Position numbers and translations under genes: made by a program. The notes under the pieces are model-generated. The model had not been told where the DNA came from and did no database searches. It saw only the letters and a list, made by a program, of their open reading frames with translations. DNA of 64,000 bases from Azolla caroliniana (lineage: Eukaryota > Polypodiophyta): contig JBHGNT010000002.1 of the NCBI GenBank assembly GCA_043228905.1, positions 12,896,001 to 12,960,000 on the forward strand. The letters run 5' to 3'. This document shows positions 10,020 through 19,959 of this stretch, piece by piece (positions within the stretch are counted from its first letter, which is position 1; the number at the start of each line of letters is the position of its first letter).

Positions 10020-12377
10020 TGATCTCCAATCCGTGACCAATCAATGCTAGCACGGGCTCTTTGATGTTGCCGATTCAGACCTGAGTCTCCATAGTTGCAC
10101 GTGCCCAGTGTGGCCTTGTGTAGTTGGAGTTCAGAATTTCGTCCTCCACTTCGGTGTCATTCATTAAAACGGTATTTGCATTCACCCTTGGAGCATTTTC
10201 CTGCGTACTTTGTCTTTTTCTCTTCACGAGATCCACAAGAAAATCGTGGAACTCCTTCGCTATTCCAAGTAATTCCCGGCGCGAAAATTCTACCCAGCTA
10301 TCGAGGATTCTCTCTTAGAACACCTTTTTCAAGTCCGTTTGTTGTTCTATGTCCGAGGCGAGGTTGAATGCTGGAATCGTCTTTTCTTTTCCCTTCCCTC
10401 TGGAGTTCCAGCTTTCCGGTGTCTTTGATGGTCCGACCGCATCATCCGTGCGCCGTCGTTTTCCACCCAAATACACTTCATGCAATTGACATAGCGCATG
10501 TACACTATTCTTATCTACAAGGCACTCCCATCCCATAGCTTCCTGGATACATTCCGCGGCACTTTGGATTTCATCATGGTCGGCTTTCTTCAAAATTTCT
10601 TACACTTCCAGCCAAAAAGACGCCTTTGCTGTATGTAGATGACTTCCCCCACATAAATTTTTTTCGCCGCGATCTTCTCCTCTAGGACCTTCTTCATGCC
10701 GCCTTTTCGGAAGTTTGGTTGGAGTGGCTTCCGAAAATCCATCGAATGAATCTGATTTCCCTCGTAGCAGATAAGATCCCGTCGTAACGCCTCCTTGTGC
10801 TCGTCGCAATCTCTCTGATCGTGTTCGGTGCTATCGCACCATATGCATCGACGGTCCATGTACTTGGAACTTGTGGGATGGTCTTCCGTTGTCGTAGTGT
10901 ATTCCACACACTACGTGAAAACCATAAAATAATATATCCGATTTTAGATACATATAAATAAATAAATAATATATCAAAAGAATTTCTCACGTGCATAGGG
11001 CAAGATTCAAACCATGCACCTCCACGTAGATAAACCCCAACTTTACCATTGTAATAACTTATCTTTAGTGTTATAAATATAGATTTAATACGTATAAGAA
11101 CTTTATTTACACATACCTTTATTAAAAGGTAAAAATCATGTATTCTTTAGAGTGTGAATATTTTATTTACACGTGACATTAAAAGTAACTCATGCACATC
11201 TAGCGTGCATGAGCCCTATATTTAGGAAATGACAAAGCATCACATGCACATTTAGTGTGCATGGACACTTTAGGTGAAAAAGCATGAAGCCACGCTTAGC
11301 CTCTTCCATCTTTATATAAGGAGGAGAGAAATATGTATAAGGTTGTTGATTAATATAGAAGAATTGATCAATCTAATATATTCGTGGGATTCACGAATTT
11401 TGCCATCAAAATTACTCTTAGAATCTAAATATTGTTTTAAAATACACTAAACTCGTGGGATTCACGAGATTACTATCTTACTTCTCTTCCTATTACTCAT
11501 AACTAGCCTTAAGTTGTATTCCTCTTCCTCCTAGTCCAAAACCTCGGCGGTTCCCACCCGACTCACGCAACGATCCGGAGCCGAAGGGCTCGACACCGTC
11601 TTCTTCACCATCACGATTTTCAGATTCTCCATCTCCTTCAGCAATTGCTCCACTGTGGTTGTGTCGATTCCCTTCTCGGTCGTAGTCTCCCGAGCCCGCG
11701 GTTGATGGTCTTCCAATCTGGATCTCGGTTTCGGAATCAGTTCCAAAACCCTCTTTTCTTTGTTAGCAAACCATTGCCCCCTCTTTGTATATCGTGCGAC
11801 GATATCTCGCACGTTATCCCATGTATCGGTGAGGCCACTCTCGGTGGTCATGTCCTCCAGAAGCACTCCAAGATCTTTCCAGTCCCGGACGTCCACGGCT
11901 TGTAGGAACATGATCACTTTGTCCGGTGCAAGGATAGCTTGATCTCTCACGGACAGCCTCCCGAACCGACTTTCAAATGCCGAAAACACATCGAGGACCT
12001 TCATCCCCTTATACGGCGTTTCCACCCAATCTTCGAATCCTCGACTTATTGCCTTGGAAGAGTCCTCGATGGCGAACATGGTCTTTAGGGCCTCTTCAAA
12101 TGCTTCCCATCTCGGATTCTGTTGTCGTATCCCAGGGATACTCCCTTGAAGCCCGTCTGTAGCCACTTGTTTGAAGGATGTCACCTACAATCCTTCCGAT
12201 ATTCCAGACCGTAGCATTTCCGCCTTGTAATCCCACAAATATCGCAACACATCTTTCCCGTTGCACGAGCCGCTCAACTGCCACTGCAATCTCCGACATC
12301 GAGCATTGTTCTTGTAACATCCGCTCGAACATCACCATCATATTGTTAGTCTCCATCTCCTTGCCACCCGTTTTCAC
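10020..12377 (-). pseudogene. Element E gag, split by an inverted solo LTR
   Basis: Gag begins near 12377, soon after the PBS, and runs to 11600. It resumes at 10885 after the solo LTR and ends with a linker into protease. Recognisable parts are the capsid-like segment around RWEAFEEALKTMF and PDKVIMFLQAVD. There is also one CCHC zinc knuckle, CIWCDSTEHDQRDC, near 10830. The reading frame changes near 12140, and stops occur near 10590 and 10315. The function would be packaging of element RNA, but this copy cannot make a full protein. Confidence 0.78.
10890..11595 (+). mobile_element. Solo LTR of the E family, inverted inside E gag
   Basis: This 706-bp block is a reverse-complement relative of the two E LTRs. 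It starts TGTCGTAGTGTA, ends CTCGACA and is flanked on both sides by the 4-bp duplication CCGT (10886-10889 and 11596-11599). No internal retroelement sequence is present, so it is a solo LTR left after LTR-LTR recombination. It interrupts the gag reading of E just before the zinc knuckle. Its arrival must postdate E. Confidence 0.88.
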
Positions 12378-12390
12378 GTCGGGTTCACCA
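12371..12390 (-). promoter_or_regulatory. Primer-binding site of element E
   Basis: On the minus strand, four bases after the end of the 5' LTR, the sequence TGGTGAACCCGACGTG begins with the TGG expected opposite a tRNA CCA end. It is not the initiator-Met type used by the other elements here. I did not identify the tRNA. Confidence 0.6.
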
Positions 12391-12394
12391 CTTC

Positions 12395-13191
12395 TGTCGT
12401 GCCTTTCAGTGCCGGATCATTTGCATGAGTCGGGTAGGAACTGCTGATGTTTTGGACTAGGAGAAAGAAGAATATGAGATAATGTTCATTAGCAAGAGAT
12501 TGCAAGAAGAAGATATGAAACTCGTGAATCCCACGAGTATAGTGTATTAATTGATACTTAGATTGTAAGCGAGAAATAGATGGCAAAATCGTGAATCCCA
12601 CGATTATTTTATATTATTCAAACCTTATAAAAATCAATCCCCAAATACATCTTTCTCTCCTCCTTATATAAGGATGGGAGAGACTAAGCATAGCTTCCTA
12701 CTTTTCCTAAAGTGTTCATGCACACTAAATGTGCATGAGTTCTCTTTTCCTCTATACTTCTATTTCGTACATCTAGTGCTCATGCACGCTGGATGTTCAT
12801 GAGTATTTTTTTTATTGGTTTATAAAGTATTCATGCACTCTAAAAAATGCATGGTTTACATTTTAATAAAGGTAGGCATAAATAAAGGTCTTATACGTAT
12901 TAAATCTATATTTAAAATTGTTAGGATAAGTTAGTACAATGGTAAGGTTGGGGTTTGTCTACATGGAGGTACAGGGTTCGAATCTTGCCCTATGCACATA
13001 ACAAATATTTTCTTCTATTTTACAAATTTTCTTCTATTTTCACCGGCCTTCTTTATCCGGCTGTTGCCGGCTCTGCTTGATCCGGTTCTTACCGGGTCTC
13101 CTTATCTGGTCCTCCTTACCGGTTCATCCTTGTCGCATCTTGAGGGATAAAAAATGCAAATTTCACGTAGTGTGCGAATTACACTACGACA
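12395..13191 (-). repeat. 5' LTR of element E
   Basis: This LTR is 797 bp long. On the minus strand it starts TGTCGTAGTG and ends GGCACGACA. The outer tip forms a perfect 8-bp inverted repeat, CGTAGTGT..ACACTACG (13166-13188), which is also present at the tip of the solo LTR (10893-10915). Inside it are CCGG-rich short repeats (13045-13130), a tRNA-like block and two small CACGAG-type hairpins. Confidence 0.87.
12931..12990 (+). other. tRNA-like A/B-box module inside the E LTR
   Basis: TAGTACAATGG at 12932-12942 fits the Pol III A box, and GGTTCGAATCT at 12975-12985 fits the B box in 10 of 11 positions, with tRNA-like spacing. Related copies lie at about 6078-6145 in the 3' LTR and, inverted, at about 11000-11065 in the solo LTR. 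The acceptor and T stems do not pair well, so this is a tRNA-derived or SINE-like module and not a functional tRNA gene. It runs antisense to the element's own genes. Confidence 0.6.
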
Positions 13192-13195
13192 ACGT

Positions 13196-15040
13196 CTTGG
13201 GTAACTTGGCATGTGCGAGCATGCTCCGAACTCTCTCCATTATGGTTCGATTCATCCTTTCGGCCAGCCCGTTTAGTTCCTCTGTCTTCAGCACGGTAAA
13301 TTCCAGCCAGATTCCTTTCGACCGGCAGTACTCCTCGAACTGCCCCCGGTATTCTCCTCTGTTATCTGCTCGAACCACCTTCAGCTTCCAGTCAGTTTCT
13401 CTTTCCACTCTCGTGTGGAGCTCTTTGAAGACGGATGACACTTGATACTTCGTCTTGAATGGTGAGACCCACAGCTTCCGACTATGGTCATCTATGAATG
13501 TCACGAAGTACTGCAATCCGGCATGTGACTTTGTATCTACTTGACACACATCGGTATGCACCAGCTCCAGTGGTGCATTTTGTCTCATTGGTGGTCTTGA
13601 CCGGAAGGAGGTTAGGTTTTGCTTGCCGGTCAAGCAATCGATGCATTTCTCAAGTTGCACAGCTTTCACCGGAATGAGATTGTTTTCAACAAGTCTCTTC
13701 ATCCCCTTCTCACTCATGTGACACAACCTCTTGTGCCAAAGCTCACCGACAATGTCGGATGCTACGTTCACTTCTTCCCAGCCTATCCGGGCATGCATCA
13801 GGCACAATCTGTTCACCTTTTGCACCCGAGCCACAATCAAGCTTCCCTTGCTGAACTTCATGACTCCGTTCTAGATGCTACCCGTGTATCCTTCAACATC
13901 TAGCTAATCGGTTGATATCAGGTTCAATCGAACCTTCAGAACGTGTTGGACATCCTACAGCAGCAACTTGCATCTGGTTGGTGTCATCAACAACACATCT
14001 CCTATGACAACAATTCAGCATATACCTTCATTCCCCATCTGGCTGTGTTGGATGAGAAGCATTTCCGATCCGGTGTCAGGTGGAACGACGCTCTAGAATC
14101 GACAACCCACGTTGTCTCGTCGCCGACAAGGTTTAACTCATTCTCCTCGGTGATGAGCATCAATTCTTCTTCACTTGTCGCAATCGCCGAAGTTCCTTTC
14201 CAATCCGACCCTTTCCGGTCCGAACCCTTCTTCGATTCTGCACTATCGGTTCCTTTCTCTTTCCGGAAATGCCGACAGTTCTTCTAGAAATGCCCCGGCT
14301 TCCCATAGCAGAAGCAAGTAGGCCTCCCCCTTGACTTTGACCTTGTCCCCAATTTGTTCCGGTTTTGGGGACTCCAATACCGGCCTCTTCCCCGGTTGTG
14401 GTCATCTTCCGTGACCAAGGCCTTCGGATCGGTTCCGGACTCCCGGTCCTTCCGGCGAGCTTCTTCATCTAGCAAGCTTGATTTTATCCTTGCTAGGGAC
14501 AACTAATTTCCTTCCGGCTCAGCATTGCCCAACGTACCAACTGGCGTCTCCGAACTATCCGGGAGGGAACCGAGCAGGAGTAATGCGAGTACCTCATCGG
14601 CGAGAGGTACTTCCAATGAGGTTGCTTAGTGTATCGGTCCTTGGAAGGCATTCATGTGCTCCGCCATACTGGAGCCGTCCTGGTACCGGAGCCTCACTAG
14701 CTTCCGAAATATTGAAACCTGATTAACAACATTCTTGTTCTGGAACATGATGCCGATCTTCTCCTAGAGTTTATGAGCCTTGCTCTCTTCATTGAAGTTG
14801 TTGTACAAGCTCATGTCGATGAAGCACCGGATGTATGCCGTTGTCTTCATGTACATCACCTCCCATGTTGTGGCGTCGATCTTATCCGGTCTCTTGTCCC
14901 CGAACTGAACCAGCAACCAAAGATCTTTAACCACCAACATATCCCTCATCTTCGACTTCCATACTAAGTAGTTGGAGCCGGTGAGCTTGAACATGCCGCC
15001 GAATGATTCTTTCATTTTCTGTTTTGTTCGCTCTGATACC
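13196..15040 (-). pseudogene. Copia A gag, protease and integrase, broken
   Basis: On the minus strand, gag starts near 15000 with FKLTGSNYLVWKSKMRDML and is broken by frameshifts near 14760 and 14500. The CCHC knuckle region lies near 14300 (CFCYGKPGHF). The protease region (about 14100-14050) retains a WVVDSRASFH-like stretch. Integrase (13861-13196) keeps HKRLCHMSEKG, CIDCLTGKQN, HTDVCQ, FIDDHSRKLW and ADNRGEY, and ends at MLAHAKLPKT, where element E is inserted. Stops separate these parts, so no protein is made. Confidence 0.85.
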
Positions 15041-15116
15041 AGATTGTAGAGAATAGTGTTGGGATTTCGGTCCCTCCGGATGGGATGTCCGGAGATGAAT
15101 GACGGCAAGCCCGGTA

Positions 15117-15385
15117 CCCGGATACGGATCCGGATGATGAAGTACCCGGGATGCGGATCCGGATGATGAAGACCCCGACTACGGAGTCGGATGAAGAGTG
15201 CCCGGATACGGATCCGGATGATGAAGTACCCGGATGCGGATCCGGATGATGAAGACCCCGACTACGGAGTCGGATGAAGAGTGCCCGGATACGGATCCGG
15301 ATGATGAAGTACCCGGATGCGGATCCGGATGATGAAGACCCCGACTACGGAGTCGGATGAAGAGTACCCGGATACGGATCCGGAT
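15117..15385. repeat. 83-bp tandem repeat in the copia F U3
   Basis: Copies of CCCGGATACGGATCCGGATG start at 15117, 15201, 15284 and 15367, a period of 83 bp with one 84-bp step. Each unit contains two GGATCCGGAT blocks and one CCGACTACGGAGTCGGAT block, so it is rich in palindromes. The same array is in the 3' LTR at 20020-20288. A position upstream of the TATA box suits an enhancer-like role, which is inference. Confidence 0.92.
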
Positions 15386-15461
15386 GCGGGGACATATTTG
15401 TAAATATGTTTGCCAAGAGCCCTTGAGGCTATATGTGTAAATAGTCCGAAAGTCATATGTG

Positions 15462-15469
15462 TATAAATA
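15462..15469 (+). promoter_or_regulatory. TATA box of the copia F LTR
   Basis: TATAAATA lies downstream of the tandem array and upstream of the GA tract, the expected place for the LTR promoter. The copy in the 3' LTR is at 20365-20372. The same element, GTATAAATATGACTTAGG, is kept in the related LTR at 30022. Confidence 0.75.
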
Positions 15470-15542
15470 TGACTTAGGGCAAACAGTTTTACTGTTGTTG
15501 CTCATTTTCTGTTTTCACTGAGAGAGAGTGAAGTGAGCAGCC

Positions 15543-15573
<31 letters not shown>

Positions 15574-15848
15574 GAAGAGGTCGTTGCCTCTGTGTAATAC
15601 CGCCCCCTGTGGCGAAGACAGTGAGCTCAAGGTTGTTGCCTTGTAGCTTCACCATTGTATATCTCTGTGCATAGTTTTGGTTTGGAGTCGTGCACTCCCG
15701 TGGTTTTTCCCGTTTAGGGTTTTCCACGTTATACCCTGTGTATTCGTCTCTCTCTGTGTCTTTTTCCCATTTTCTGCTGCATTGATTCGCGACTACTCGG
15801 TTGTGGCCGAGCGGTGAAGGTTAATCGGAGCATCGATTCTTTACAAAC

Positions 15849-15860
15849 TGGTATCAGAGC
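15849..15860 (+). promoter_or_regulatory. Primer-binding site of copia F
   Basis: TGGTATCAGAGC lies three bases after the 5' LTR. It is complementary to the 3' end of the plant initiator-Met tRNA, the usual primer for plant Copia elements. Confidence 0.95.
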
Positions 15861-15875
15861 ACGGTAACACAGAAA

Positions 15876-18800
15876 ATGGAAGGCGGCGGTAGTGGGCCTC
15901 CGGGCATGATGGTGCTGAATGCACAGAACTACGCCGACTGGAAGATCAAGATGGAGGATCTTCTGATTGTTCGGGACCTGTACGAACCGATTGACAGGTC
16001 GGAAATACCGAAGGGGGTACTTGAGACGGAATGGAGGCTTCTGAACCGGAAAGCCGTAGCGACGATCCGGCAATATGTCGATGTAAGCGTCCTACAACAT
16101 GTGGCGAACGACACCAACGCATACGAGATGTGGAAGAAGCTGTCGGGCCTCTACGAGAGGAAGAATGCGTTGAACCGGACCTCCCTGATGAGAAAGATAG
16201 TGAACCTCAAGTACCGGGACGGCGAGAGTATGGTGGAACACGTAAGCACGTTCATGGGATTCGTGAACCAGCTTGCGGCGATCAAGTTCCCGTTGGAGGA
16301 TGCAATGCAAGCCATCATCTTGATGTGTACATTGCCGGACAGCTGGGAGAACTTGGTGGTGACTCTCAGCACCTCCTGCACCGAAGATAACTTGTCTCTA
16401 CAAACGGTAAAGACAAGTATTCTAAATGAAGAAGCGCGTCGGAGAGATAAAGAACCGGTCTCCGACTCGAAGGCGCTGCTTACCGAATCGGAACGGGGAA
16501 GACAATGGAACCGGAGTCCGCAAAGACGGGAGAAGTCGGGGACCCGGTCGCAGTCAAGAGGAAGACCCACATGCTTCCACTGTGGGAAGCCGGGGCACTT
16601 CCGGAAGAATTGTCGGCATTACCGAAAGGACAACGGGGCCGACGACACCGATTCGAAGAAGTCACCGGAGCGAAGCGGTGCGTACCGGGGAGCCATGGAC
16701 CGGAGATGTCCGGATCGGCGAGGGCAGGACCGGAAAGGAACGACGGCACTCGCGGCAAGTGAAGAAGAGATAATGCTCATTACCGAAGAGACGGAGCTGA
16801 ACCTTGCCGGTGAGGAGATGACCTGGGTGGTCGATTCCGGAGCGTCGTTCCACCTGACCCCGGAGAAGAAATACTTCTCATCCTACACAGCCGGTGAGCA
16901 TGGTTGTGTTCGGATGGGAAATGAAGGTACGTGCCGGATCGCCGGCATAGGAGACGTGTGGTTGACAACCTCGACCGGATGCAAAATGCTGCTGAAGGAT
17001 GTCCGACACGTTCCGGAGGTTCGATTGAACCTGATTTCGGCCGGGAGGCTAGACGATGAAGGCTACACGGGTAGCATCCGGAACGGTGTCATGAAGTTCA
17101 GCAAAGGGAGCCTGATAGTGGCTCGTGCCCGGAAGATCAACACGCTGTACCTGATGAATTCCCGGCTATGTCCGGAAGAGCTGAACGTGGCAGCCGACAC
17201 AGCCGGTGAGCTGTGGCACAAAAGACTGTGCCACATGAGTGAGAAGGGGATGAAGAGGCTTGCAGAAGACAACCTCATTCCAGTGAAGCATGTGCACCTG
17301 GAGAAGTGCACCGATTGCCTGGCCGGTAAGCAGAACCGGACCTCCTTCCACTCAAGGCCACCGACGAGACGTAGTGCACCATTGGAGTTGGTGCACACTG
17401 ACGTGTGTCAGGTAGAAACGAAGTCACATGGCGGAGCCCAGTACTTCGTGACATTCATTGATGACCACAGCCGGAAGCTGTGGACAGCGCCGTTGAAGAC
17501 AAAGGACCAAGTGTTGGGCGTCTTCAAAGAACTCCACGCGAGAGTGGAAAGAGAATCCGGCAAGAAGCTGAAAGCAATACGAGCGGATAACGGAGGGGAA
17601 TACCGGGGGCAGTTCCAGGAGTACTGTCGCTCGAAGGGAATCCGACTCGAGTTTACTGTGCCGAAGACGCCGGAACTGAACGGGCTGGCCGAGAGGATGA
17701 ACCGGACCATAATGGAGAGGGTCCGGAGTATGCTGGCGCATGCGAAATTACCCAAGGGATTTTGGGCTGAGGCAATGTCGACGGCGACATACGTGATAAA
17801 CAGATCACCCTCAGTACCTTTGGACGGAGACACGCCGCAGAAAGTGTGGACCGGTAAGGAAGTGTCCTACCGGCATCTGAAGGTGTTCGGGTGTCTCGCA
17901 TATGTGCATGTGGCAAAGGACCGGAGAGGAAAGCTAGATCCAAAGACCCGGCCATGCGTATTCCTCGGTTACGGTGACGACGAGTTCGGCTACCGAGTAT
18001 GGGACCCGGTCGACAAGAAGATATTCAGGAGTCGAGACATCATCTTCATGGAGGACAAGACACTCGCCGACTGGGAGTCGGAGAAGAAGATGAAGAGCTC
18101 CAAGTCGACCGGTGAGGATAAACTCTACGAGGAGCAGTCCCGACCGGCAAGGGACCGGTTAACATTCGAAGATCCGGCCGAAGACGGTGAAGAAACAGAA
18201 CCGGCCGAAGAAGATGAAAATGATACCGGAACCGGCCCCGATCCCGAAATGGATTCGGATGAAGAAGAATCGGAAGAACCGGTTACCGAAGCTCCGGAAA
18301 GGAGATATCCTCTAAGAGAGAGAAGGGCCCCCCGGAGATTTCCGGAACCAGAGCACGTGCTGCTAACCGACGAGGGGGAGCCGGAGAGCTTTGAAGAAGC
18401 AAAGCACGACACCCAGAGCCGCAGGTGGTTAAGTGCCATGCAGGAGGAGATGGATTCCCTGCATGAGAACCACACATATGAAATTGTGGAGTTGCCGAAA
18501 GGAAAGCGGGCACTTCGAAACAAGTGGGTGTTCAAGCTGAAACCGGGAGATGCCGGAAACCCCCCGAGATACAAAGCCAGGATCGTGGTGAAGGGGTTTC
18601 AGCAGAAGAAGGGCGTCGACTTCGACGAGATATTTGCCCCGGTAGTGAAGATGACCTCCATCCGGACGGTGCTGAGCATAGCGGCAAGCATGGACCTCGA
18701 GGTAGAACAGATGGACGTGAAGACGGCATTCCTTCACGGTGACCTTGAAGAAGAGATCTACATGCAGCAACCGGAAGGATTCGAGAAGAAAGGGAAGGAG

Positions 18801-19949
18801 CACCTGGTATGCCGGTTGAAGAAGAGCCTTTACGGACTGAAGCAGGCTCCCCGGCAATGGTACCGGAAGTTCGACTCCTTCATGACCGACGAAGGGTACC
18901 ACAAAACGCAGTCTGATCACTGCGTGTTTGTGAAGAAGTTCGAAGGAGGAGACTCTCTGATACTCCTCCTGTACGTGGACGATATGTTGATCGTCGGACG
19001 GGACCAGGTCAAGATAAGGATGCTGAAGAAGGCTCTTCACCGAACCTTCTCAATGAAGGACCTGGGTCCGGCGAGGCAAATACTAGGGATGCATATCATC
19101 CGGGACCGGAAGAAGAAGCAGTTGTGGCTGTCACAGGAGAAGTACGTGACAAAGGTGCTTCACCGGTTCAACATGTCGGAAGCAAGACCGGTCGGATCGA
19201 CCCTCCCGGCAAACTGCAAGCTGTCCAGCAAGCAAAGTCCCAAGACAAAGGCTGAAAAGGAGGATATGATGAAAGTGCCGTATGCCTCAGCAGTCGGAAG
19301 CTTGATGTACGCCATGGTGTGTACGAGACCGGACATCGGATATGCAGTCGGAGTGGTGAGTCGGTACATGAGTAATCCCGGCAAAGAGCACTGGAACGCG
19401 GTCAAGGGGATACTCCGATACCTGAAGGGCACGGCAAACGTGTGCCTCCGATTCGGCTCCGGTAAGCCCGAACTCGACGGCTTCACCGATTCGGATATGT
19501 CGGCTGATGCAGATACCAGCCGATCCACATCAGGGTATGTGATGACGTATGCAGGTGGAGCTGTTTCGTGGCAGTCGAGGCTGCAGAAGACGGTTGCGCT
19601 GTCAACCACGGAGGCGGAGTACATGGCGGCTGTTGAAGCCGGCAAGGAAATAATATGGATGAAGGACTTCATTAGAGAGCTCGGTATCCGGCAGGAGGAG
19701 TACCGACTCTACTGCGACAGTCAGAGTGCCATCCACCTTGCGAAGAACGCGGCCTACCATTCCCGGACGAAACACATCCAGCGTAGATACCACTGGATCC
19801 GGGAAAGGATCGAAGACCAGGAGTTCGTGCTGACGAAGATCCACACGGACGAGAACGGGTCGGATATGCTGACCAAAGTGCTCACACCCGACAAGCTGGA
19901 AGCATGCCGGAAGAGGATCGGATTGGAGAGACATCCCATGCCGAAGTGA
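15876..19949 (+). CDS. Copia F gag-pol polyprotein
   Basis: This 1357-aa polyprotein is in one frame with no interruption. Gag occupies roughly residues 1-230. The CCHC knuckle CFHCGKPGHFRKNC starts at about residue 232, and the protease site WVVDSGAS is at about 316-323. The integrase zinc region starts at HKRLCHM (about 448) and ends CTDCLAG. The integrase catalytic positions are HTDVCQ (about 508), ADNGGEY (about 571) and NGLAERMN (about 603). RT has FAPVVKMTSIR and the catalytic YVDDMLIVG (about 1033). RNase H follows with TTEAEYM (about 1245) and KHIQRRYHW. The order protease-integrase-RT-RNase H is diagnostic of Ty1/copia. The products would form particles, copy element RNA and integrate the cDNA. 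The start is the first ATG after the PBS, 16 bp downstream. All key residues that I checked are present. Confidence 0.97.
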   Translation: MEGGGSGPPGMMVLNAQNYADWKIKMEDLLIVRDLYEPIDRSEIPKGVLETEWRLLNRKAVATIRQYVDVSVLQHVANDTNAYEMWKKLSGLYERKNALNRTSLMRKIVNLKYRDGESMVEHVSTFMGFVNQLAAIKFPLEDAMQAIILMCTLPDSWENLVVTLSTSCTEDNLSLQTVKTSILNEEARRRDKEPVSDSKALLTESERGRQWNRSPQRREKSGTRSQSRGRPTCFHCGKPGHFRKNCRHYRKDNGADDTDSKKSPERSGAYRGAMDRRCPDRRGQDRKGTTALAASEEEIMLITEETELNLAGEEMTWVVDSGASFHLTPEKKYFSSYTAGEHGCVRMGNEGTCRIAGIGDVWLTTSTGCKMLLKDVRHVPEVRLNLISAGRLDDEGYTGSIRNGVMKFSKGSLIVARARKINTLYLMNSRLCPEELNVAADTAGELWHKRLCHMSEKGMKRLAEDNLIPVKHVHLEKCTDCLAGKQNRTSFHSRPPTRRSAPLELVHTDVCQVETKSHGGAQYFVTFIDDHSRKLWTAPLKTKDQVLGVFKELHARVERESGKKLKAIRADNGGEYRGQFQEYCRSKGIRLEFTVPKTPELNGLAERMNRTIMERVRSMLAHAKLPKGFWAEAMSTATYVINRSPSVPLDGDTPQKVWTGKEVSYRHLKVFGCLAYVHVAKDRRGKLDPKTRPCVFLGYGDDEFGYRVWDPVDKKIFRSRDIIFMEDKTLADWESEKKMKSSKSTGEDKLYEEQSRPARDRLTFEDPAEDGEETEPAEEDENDTGTGPDPEMDSDEEESEEPVTEAPERRYPLRERRAPRRFPEPEHVLLTDEGEPESFEEAKHDTQSRRWLSAMQEEMDSLHENHTYEIVELPKGKRALRNKWVFKLKPGDAGNPPRYKARIVVKGFQQKKGVDFDEIFAPVVKMTSIRTVLSIAASMDLEVEQMDVKTAFLHGDLEEEIYMQQPEGFEKKGKEHLVCRLKKSLYGLKQAPRQWYRKFDSFMTDEGYHKTQSDHCVFVKKFEGGDSLILLLYVDDMLIVGRDQVKIRMLKKALHRTFSMKDLGPARQILGMHIIRDRKKKQLWLSQEKYVTKVLHRFNMSEARPVGSTLPANCKLSSKQSPKTKAEKEDMMKVPYASAVGSLMYAMVCTRPDIGYAVGVVSRYMSNPGKEHWNAVKGILRYLKGTANVCLRFGSGKPELDGFTDSDMSADADTSRSTSGYVMTYAGGAVSWQSRLQKTVALSTTEAEYMAAVEAGKEIIWMKDFIRELGIRQEEYRLYCDSQSAIHLAKNAAYHSRTKHIQRRYHWIRERIEDQEFVLTKIHTDENGSDMLTKVLTPDKLEACRKRIGLERHPMPK

Positions 19950-19959
19950 AGGGGGAGTT
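19947..19959 (+). promoter_or_regulatory. Polypurine tract of copia F
   Basis: TGAAGGGGGAGTT overlaps the stop codon of gag-pol and abuts the 3' LTR. It should prime plus-strand DNA synthesis. Confidence 0.9.

Larger units (their letters stand above)
5538..13191 (-). mobile_element. Ty3-type element E, decayed, inserted in copia A integrase
   Basis: The element is flanked by 4-bp duplications ACAT (5534-5537) and ACGT (13192-13195), one mismatch apart. On the plus strand the ends read TGTCGT and ACGACA. On the minus strand the order is 5' LTR (13191-12395), PBS, gag, protease, RT, RNase H, integrase, 3' LTR. Its RT-RNase H is unlike both the chromovirus and Tat elements of this window and has phrases such as LSGEKSAFGQ and CGPYGRRPSP. 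Many frameshifts and stops make it non-coding. An inverted solo LTR of the same family interrupts gag. A full search against Ty3 lineages would be needed to name the clade. Confidence 0.85.
15057..15845 (+). repeat. 5' LTR of copia F
   Basis: The LTR starts TGTTGGGATTTCGG and ends TTCTTTACA. It carries an 83-bp tandem array in U3, a TATA box at 15462-15469, a GA tract at about 15544-15568, and the sequence CGGTTGTGGCCGAG near its end. Transcription should start about 30 bp after the TATA box. Confidence 0.97.

Noticed and set aside
10889-13191. A 2.3-kb inverted-end DNA transposon between the TGTCGTAGTG tips
   Set aside because: The two tips are the U3 ends of two oppositely oriented LTRs of the E family, each with its own flanks; gag and the PBS lie between them.
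15179-15505. Minus-strand frame rich in Pro, His and Arg across the LTR array
   Set aside because: It is the translation of the 83-bp tandem repeat in the copia F LTR and recurs identically in the 3' LTR at 20082-20408. It is not a gene.
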